Positions 59,942 to 64,000 of a stretch of 64,000 nt of DNA are shown one piece after another. This stretch comes from G963662655 sp963666875 (GTDB lineage: Bacteria; Cloacimonadota; Cloacimonadia; Cloacimonadales; JAIOQZ01): contig CAXXPU010000006.1 of assembly GCA_963666875.2 (NCBI GenBank), positions 434,001-498,000 of the forward strand, read 5' to 3'. The notes beneath the pieces are model-generated. The model saw only the letters and a program-made list of their open reading frames with translations, made no database searches and had not been told where the DNA came from. A program made the translations under genes and the position numbers. The first letter of the stretch is position 1. Every line of letters begins with the position of its first letter.

Positions 59942-60856
59942 TCATACGGGGGCAATTTCGATACGCAGTTCGGACAGCTCGTTTCGAAGGTAGCTTCTCG
60001 TGAGATTGGCCACCCTCTCCGGAGCGATCGAATCCATGCATGTGTGACTTTCGCAGACATCGTGCGTACCTTTCGAGATGAAGCAGGGCGAACAGTCCGG
60101 TGAGCAGGAGATGGTCAGTTGGTCGGGATATGCGGAGACGGCAGGTCGGATCAAGCCGCCATAGATGATGACAGCGCGGGTGTCGGTGCTTCTCGCGAGA
60201 TGCATCAACCCTCCCTCCAGACCGATAAAACACGTGCTTCGCTTCATGATCGCGGCGGATGTCCGCAGTGGTGTACCTCTTCTGTCGATGACATCAGGGA
60301 GCAGTGGCGTCTGAGCGTCGCCGATCTGCACGAAGCGATATTCCGGAAGCAGACCGCGAAGTTTGGCGAAGTTCTCGAAGCCCCACTCCTTGCGATTCCG
60401 CGTGAATCCCATCTTGCCTTCCGGGCAGATTGTGAGAAAGACATCCGGGAGTCCTTCGCCGGATTTTTCGATCTCGGCGGCAGTCAGATAGATGCGCGGA
60501 CTCGGCTCCACAGGGTCGATGCCGATTCGTTGTGCCATCTGGTCGATCAGCGTTTCATCGGTATCGGGTGTGACGTGGTAGCCGGTCTTGAAGTGTCTGG
60601 AAGTCGTGCCGAGGTGCTTTCTCGCCACGTAGGCCACGTCGGGATTGTGGCGGAAGAGGTTCTTGTGCGGCGTCTGGACTACGATCTTTCTGCCCGGGTA
60701 CTTCTTTTTCAGCCCAGGTATGAGCGCGGATAGCATCAGGCTGTCCCCGATACCCTTCGAAAACGAGTTCAGGAACAGGTAGTTGCGGTTCATATAACAG
60801 TAGAGCAGTCCCGGCAGCTCTACGATTCTCTCGATCGTTTCTTTCCACTTGCTCAT
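59942..60856 (-). CDS. GT9-family (heptosyltransferase-like) glycosyltransferase
   Basis: The reverse ATG (60856) follows AGGA; a TTG just upstream is less likely. The 304-residue enzyme has the GT9 layout: IGDSLMLSALIPGLKKKYPGRKIVVQTP near the N-terminus, a linker, and a C-terminal nucleotide-sugar site with the segment FIGLEGGLMHLARSTDTRAVIIYGG (usual DSGPMHLAAALG.P...G). A C-terminal Cys-rich stretch (CSPDCSPCFISKG...CESHTCM) is common in this group. The donor is probably ADP-heptose or a related sugar; the acceptor may be lipopolysaccharide or a glycoprotein. It is placed between two sorting-domain proteins. Confidence 0.87.
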   Translation of the reverse strand: MSKWKETIERIVELPGLLYCYMNRNYLFLNSFSKGIGDSLMLSALIPGLKKKYPGRKIVVQTPHKNLFRHNPDVAYVARKHLGTTSRHFKTGYHVTPDTDETLIDQMAQRIGIDPVEPSPRIYLTAAEIEKSGEGLPDVFLTICPEGKMGFTRNRKEWGFENFAKLRGLLPEYRFVQIGDAQTPLLPDVIDRRGTPLRTSAAIMKRSTCFIGLEGGLMHLARSTDTRAVIIYGGLIRPAVSAYPDQLTISCSPDCSPCFISKGTHDVCESHTCMDSIAPERVANLTRSYLRNELSELRIEIAPV

Positions 60857-60914
60857 CAATTCATCCTTTCAAGTAAGCTGGATATGCGGATCGAACCTGT
60901 CCAGCATTTTCGTT

Positions 60915-60954
60915 GCAAAAAGAAACGGGAGAACCTCGATTGAAGTTCTCCCGT
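60915..60954 (-). terminator. Rho-independent terminator of the 60998-63616 gene
   Basis: On the - strand ACGGGAGAAC and GTTCTCCCGT form a 10-bp stem around a 10-base loop, followed by TTCTTTTTG. It lies just past the stop codon at 60998. Confidence 0.92.
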
Positions 60955-60997
60955 AAATTGATCCACTACCATGATTCCGATAAATCGGAATCCGAAG

Positions 60998-63616
60998 TTA
61001 TTTTATCATCATCATTTTTTTCGTGATGGTCTTGCTTCCGGTTTCGAGTTTGTAGAAGTAAACGCCGCTTCCACAGCTCTCGTTGCTGTTGTCGGTTCCG
61101 TCCCATACAACCGGAGCCTGCTCACCGGCGGTTCTCTCTTCGTTGATCAGGGTTTTCACGAGCTGACCGCGAGCGTTGTAGATCTTCAGGGATACATGCG
61201 CGTCATCCTGAAGCGAGAACATGATGGTGGTTGTCGGGTTGAACGGGTTCGGCAGGTTCTGAGTCATCGCTGTCACGTATTCGACATCGGGTGTCTCTTC
61301 TTCGCCGTCTTCGATCGTAATCGAGGTGGGACCGTACAGGGTCGTGGCGCCGTCGAGTTCGACCGCATTGAGCCAGTAGTAGTAGGTGTTATTGACTTCA
61401 ACGTCCGTATCTTCGTATTCGTAGGTGGTCTCGTTGGAGTTGTTGTGCGCCTGCACGAGATTCGTGGTGATCATCATGGCGTCGCTTGCGTCTTCCGTCT
61501 CACTGCGGAGTACGTGATAACCGAGCATGTCGCTTTCGGATTGGGTCATCCACTGAAGAGACACATAACCTTCGCTTGCGTAGGTCGCGTGGAAGCCGGA
61601 GAGTTCGACCGGCAGGGTCTCATCGTCGCTGCCGAACACGAATTCGCTGAAGCTTGTAACGAGCACGCGGATGGCATTCGAACCAACGTCGTATGAGACA
61701 TACAGCCCATCGATCAATGTGAAGTCTTCGAGCTCGCTGCTGCGATGCCATACGTTCACGTTTGCCGGATCGACGATACCATGACCCGGAATATTGTCGA
61801 GGTAGAAATAGATTTCGGCCATGCCGCCACCGAAATCGAAGTCACTGTCCGGAATCACGTACCAGCGGTAGTCAGCGATATTAATGTTGGTGATGCCGTT
61901 GGTGTTGATCGGTCCTTCGTTGAAATACATGACCGTTATGTTTCCGCCTACAGAGACGCTAACGAAATCGATACCGACGCCTGTGTTCGGAGAGTCGAAA
62001 TCGATCATCGAGTCGCCAGACGTGACAGCTTCAGTATCCTGATTTTCTGCGGAATCTTTCACGATCAGTTCGTCGATGTTCCAGAAAGAGAGACGGTTAA
62101 GATCCTGAGAAACAAACTCGAACTTCAGGAAAAGAGTCGAGCTGCCGACACCGTCGGTGGTATAGATAGTGACACCCTGATTCTCGGTATCATTCGCACC
62201 GGTGTAGGTGTATGTCCAGACAGCGGATCCCCAAGTCGCTCCGTCGGTAGATGTGAACAGACCGAGTTCGAAGCTGCCCGTGCCCCCAGCGTAGGTGGAG
62301 ATGCTCTGACACCAGCTGACATCGAGTGAGGAGTATCCGGTCGTATTGATCGGGCAGGATACGAGGTTGTCGCCAACCGCATACGAGTTGTATCCGATGG
62401 TCGCTTCAGGTGCGACGCCACCGGCATAGCTGCTGTTGCTCGAATACCAGTTGCTGTTGTTCTGCCATCCTGCGGGCAGGAATGTCGAGAAGTCTTCATG
62501 ATACGGTATTGTCGGAGCATCCGCAACGTCGATCATGATTTCATTGCTGTAGATGGTGCCTTCTGCGAACATTGCGGCAAATACAAGGTACGCTGTTCCG
62601 GTAGTATTTGGAGTGAAGTCCAAAGGATTGTCCGTCATTCCAGTTGGCATATAGGGCCCGCCACTGGTTGCCGAAAGCGCCCATTCAGTTATTATTGTGC
62701 TTCCCGCGATATTGGCGGTAAGGGTATTAATCGGTTGATTGACGATGAGGTATTGATCGTCGGCAGGTGTGACCGACACACCATTGACTGTGAAGTTTGC
62801 GCTTTCATCACCGAGAACTGCCGGGTCATCGGACTCTACGCGGATTGCGTAATCTGTTCCGCCCTCGCATGGAATCGGGATGGTGAAATTGATCGATCCG
62901 GAAGGATCTGTAGTCTCTGCTGCAAGCGTATAGGTTCCGATTTCTGTTGCGCTTGCGAAAGAGCCGTTAACATCTGAAAGCATTGCGGAGAAAACACAGC
63001 CGGCGGCGAAGGTGCCGCTCGATGTGAAGGCAACGGAACCTGTTCCGCCGGGATTGAACGGGGCGGTCGAGATCGCGCCGGTAACGATGGATTCGGTAGA
63101 AGACGAGTAGTCTGTTAGAACGATATCGTCGATATTAGCACGTTTGCCGACGGATCCTGAAATCGAGGAGATACGGATACGAACGTTTCCTGCAACGTTG
63201 ACTTCTTCGCTCCACTCGGTAAGAGCAGCCTGCGTGTTTGAATCGAAATCCGATCCTACCTGTGTCCAGATGTTACCACCATCGGTACTGTATTCAACTC
63301 GAAGCGTCGGGGCAGTCGAGTCGGTGCCATACTTTGCGTATTGAAGTGTTATGGTTCCAAGTCCACCAGACTTGTCTTCAAGCATGGTCATGTCGCCGAT
63401 GTGTCTGAGACGCGCAGATTTGGTTCCGTTTTTCTTGTCGTTATCAAGATTACCAATCAAAGTGTTGTTAAGGTTCCAGTTAATGCCGTTGAGAGAAACG
63501 TCTCCAGCGGTGTAGGAACCCTTGCTTTCAGCTTCGAAATCCACTGTGTAGTCAGCGAACATACTCACGATGCTGCAAAGCAGGATGAATACGAGAATAA
63601 ATCCTTTTTGCTTCAT
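60998..63616 (-). CDS. Secreted multidomain protein with sorting domain, paralogue of the nuclease at both ends
   Basis: The ATG at 63616 follows GGAG and begins MKQKGFILVFILLCSIVSMFA, a signal peptide; upstream in-frame codons are non-coding leader. The 872-residue protein opens with the same jelly-roll domain as the endonuclease (shared stretches DYTxDFExESKxSY, NDKKNGTKSAR, YAKYGTDSTAP, WTQVGxDF). It continues with Ig-like/choice-of-anchor domains, including PYHEDFSTFLPAGW near 395-550, and an FN3-like unit with the shared TQSESDMLGY. The end is a sorting domain (NLPNPFNPTTTI ... GSGVYFYKLE). No catalytic domain was recognised. The role is probably surface binding. Confidence 0.88.
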   Translation of the reverse strand: MKQKGFILVFILLCSIVSMFADYTVDFEAESKGSYTAGDVSLNGINWNLNNTLIGNLDNDKKNGTKSARLRHIGDMTMLEDKSGGLGTITLQYAKYGTDSTAPTLRVEYSTDGGNIWTQVGSDFDSNTQAALTEWSEEVNVAGNVRIRISSISGSVGKRANIDDIVLTDYSSSTESIVTGAISTAPFNPGGTGSVAFTSSGTFAAGCVFSAMLSDVNGSFASATEIGTYTLAAETTDPSGSINFTIPIPCEGGTDYAIRVESDDPAVLGDESANFTVNGVSVTPADDQYLIVNQPINTLTANIAGSTIITEWALSATSGGPYMPTGMTDNPLDFTPNTTGTAYLVFAAMFAEGTIYSNEIMIDVADAPTIPYHEDFSTFLPAGWQNNSNWYSSNSSYAGGVAPEATIGYNSYAVGDNLVSCPINTTGYSSLDVSWCQSISTYAGGTGSFELGLFTSTDGATWGSAVWTYTYTGANDTENQGVTIYTTDGVGSSTLFLKFEFVSQDLNRLSFWNIDELIVKDSAENQDTEAVTSGDSMIDFDSPNTGVGIDFVSVSVGGNITVMYFNEGPINTNGITNINIADYRWYVIPDSDFDFGGGMAEIYFYLDNIPGHGIVDPANVNVWHRSSELEDFTLIDGLYVSYDVGSNAIRVLVTSFSEFVFGSDDETLPVELSGFHATYASEGYVSLQWMTQSESDMLGYHVLRSETEDASDAMMITTNLVQAHNNSNETTYEYEDTDVEVNNTYYYWLNAVELDGATTLYGPTSITIEDGEEETPDVEYVTAMTQNLPNPFNPTTTIMFSLQDDAHVSLKIYNARGQLVKTLINEERTAGEQAPVVWDGTDNSNESCGSGVYFYKLETGSKTITKKMMMIK

Positions 63617-63931
63617 TTCGTTCTCCTTGCTGTTTTGATTTTCTGTTTTTATATTTCGACAATAATTCCACGATTTCCGGCAAGCAAATCGCAATCCGCT
63701 GGCAGGAAAAGAGTTATGATTTCACTCAATTTCACGCTCCGATATTTTAAAATCCGACCTTCATCTGTCAATTCATTTTTTCGACATTCGTGAACTATAA
63801 TATGCTGCTAACGAATTACTTACAAATCGATGTTGCGAGTGTTTCTTTAAACGAAACGGTTTCTTGTATTTGCGGATACTGGAGGCTTGGATTCGTGGTT
63901 CAAATATATCGGAAATTTAAATTTAGATGCG
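63617..63931. other. Upstream region of the large secreted gene
   Basis: About 315 A+T-rich bases contain the promoter at 63744-63771 and no recognisable gene or RNA. The right end belongs to the tail of another leftward gene. Confidence 0.45.
63744..63771 (-). promoter_or_regulatory. Promoter TTGACA-N16-TAAAAT
   Basis: On the - strand a perfect -35 and a near-consensus -10 stand 16 bases apart, about 128 bases before the ATG of the secreted gene. Confidence 0.55.
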
Positions 63932-64000
63932 TTACTCTTTTTTCTCGTCGAAAACGACCATCTCGATCTCGTCGGCGTAGGCTTGCATTTTATAATCCTG
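63932..64000 (-). CDS. Tail of a leftward gene cut by window edge
   Basis: On the - strand the frame QDYKMQAYADEIEMVVFDEKKE ends in TAA at 63932 and is open to the window edge. Its acidic, regular composition suggests a real C-terminus. Twenty-two residues are too few to assign a family. Confidence 0.4.
   Translation of the reverse strand, partial: QDYKMQAYADEIEMVVFDEKKE

Overview
The window looks like a stretch of chromosome from an uncultured, anaerobic, Gram-negative bacterium of the Fibrobacteres-Chlorobi-Bacteroidetes (FCB) superphylum. A Cloacimonadota-like lineage is my best guess, by inference only. Evidence: four large secreted proteins end in the NPFNP...SGVYFYK type C-terminal sorting domain (TIGR04183/FlgD-like); there is a PorV/PorQ-like outer-membrane protein; lipoproteins, SurA-like and Wzz/Wzy envelope genes are present; and methylmalonyl-CoA/oxaloacetate carboxyltransferase genes sit together without a membrane decarboxylase subunit. 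I saw no tRNA, rRNA or CRISPR array. Almost all genes read on the + strand; the - strand genes are one at the left edge and a block from 52.9 kb onward.

Layout. 1-1466: 5' part of a secreted beta-propeller (SBBP) protein, reading out of the window. 1917-6309: compact operon of mtnA, an outer-membrane-like protein, a DUF362/ferredoxin protein, a metallo-hydrolase and an FtsB-like divisome protein. 6488-13558: a 2356-residue secreted mosaic protein closed by a strong terminator. 13.6-14.0 kb: island of intergenic palindromic repeats. 14305-18824: gyrB-gyrA with unusual residues at the quinolone-pocket positions. 19127-26177: lipoprotein, guaA, SurA/PpiC-like chaperone, recG. 26.2-27.05 kb: nested repeats including a 284-bp MITE-like element and a palindromic element. 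27082-30829: carboxyltransferase, a 61-aa protein and a 5S/biotin fusion, probably a soluble methylmalonyl-CoA:pyruvate transcarboxylase. 31272-35031: CheR, CheY-like, HDOD and pseudo-receiver/CheX genes followed by a lytic transglycosylase. 35352-48409: tyrS, M50 protease, WecA-type transferase, metallo-hydrolase, TPR lipoprotein, DUF5683-like protein, FN3 lipoprotein, uvrD/pcrA, PorV-like protein, dxr, Wzz and an O-antigen polymerase/ligase. 48546-52825: tldD-tldE, cdd, trxB. 52916-64000: FG-GAP protein, an intact IS481-family element, a methyltransferase, a secreted endonuclease I, a GT9 glycosyltransferase, a second large secreted protein sharing its ends with the nuclease, and the tail of one more gene.

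How the parts fit. Housekeeping genes are interleaved with envelope and surface-polysaccharide genes (WecA, Wzz, Wzy/WaaL, GT9) and with sorting-domain secreted proteins that a PorV-like shuttle could serve. The carboxyltransferase genes point to propionate/methylmalonyl-CoA metabolism. The Che-like cluster has no receptor or CheA here and looks like an accessory signalling set. Intergenic spaces at operon borders are repeatedly occupied by short palindromic repeats, some inserted in one another; these are the least ordinary DNA in the window. Start codons were chosen from Shine-Dalgarno spacing, signal peptides and family alignments judged by eye; no database search was possible.
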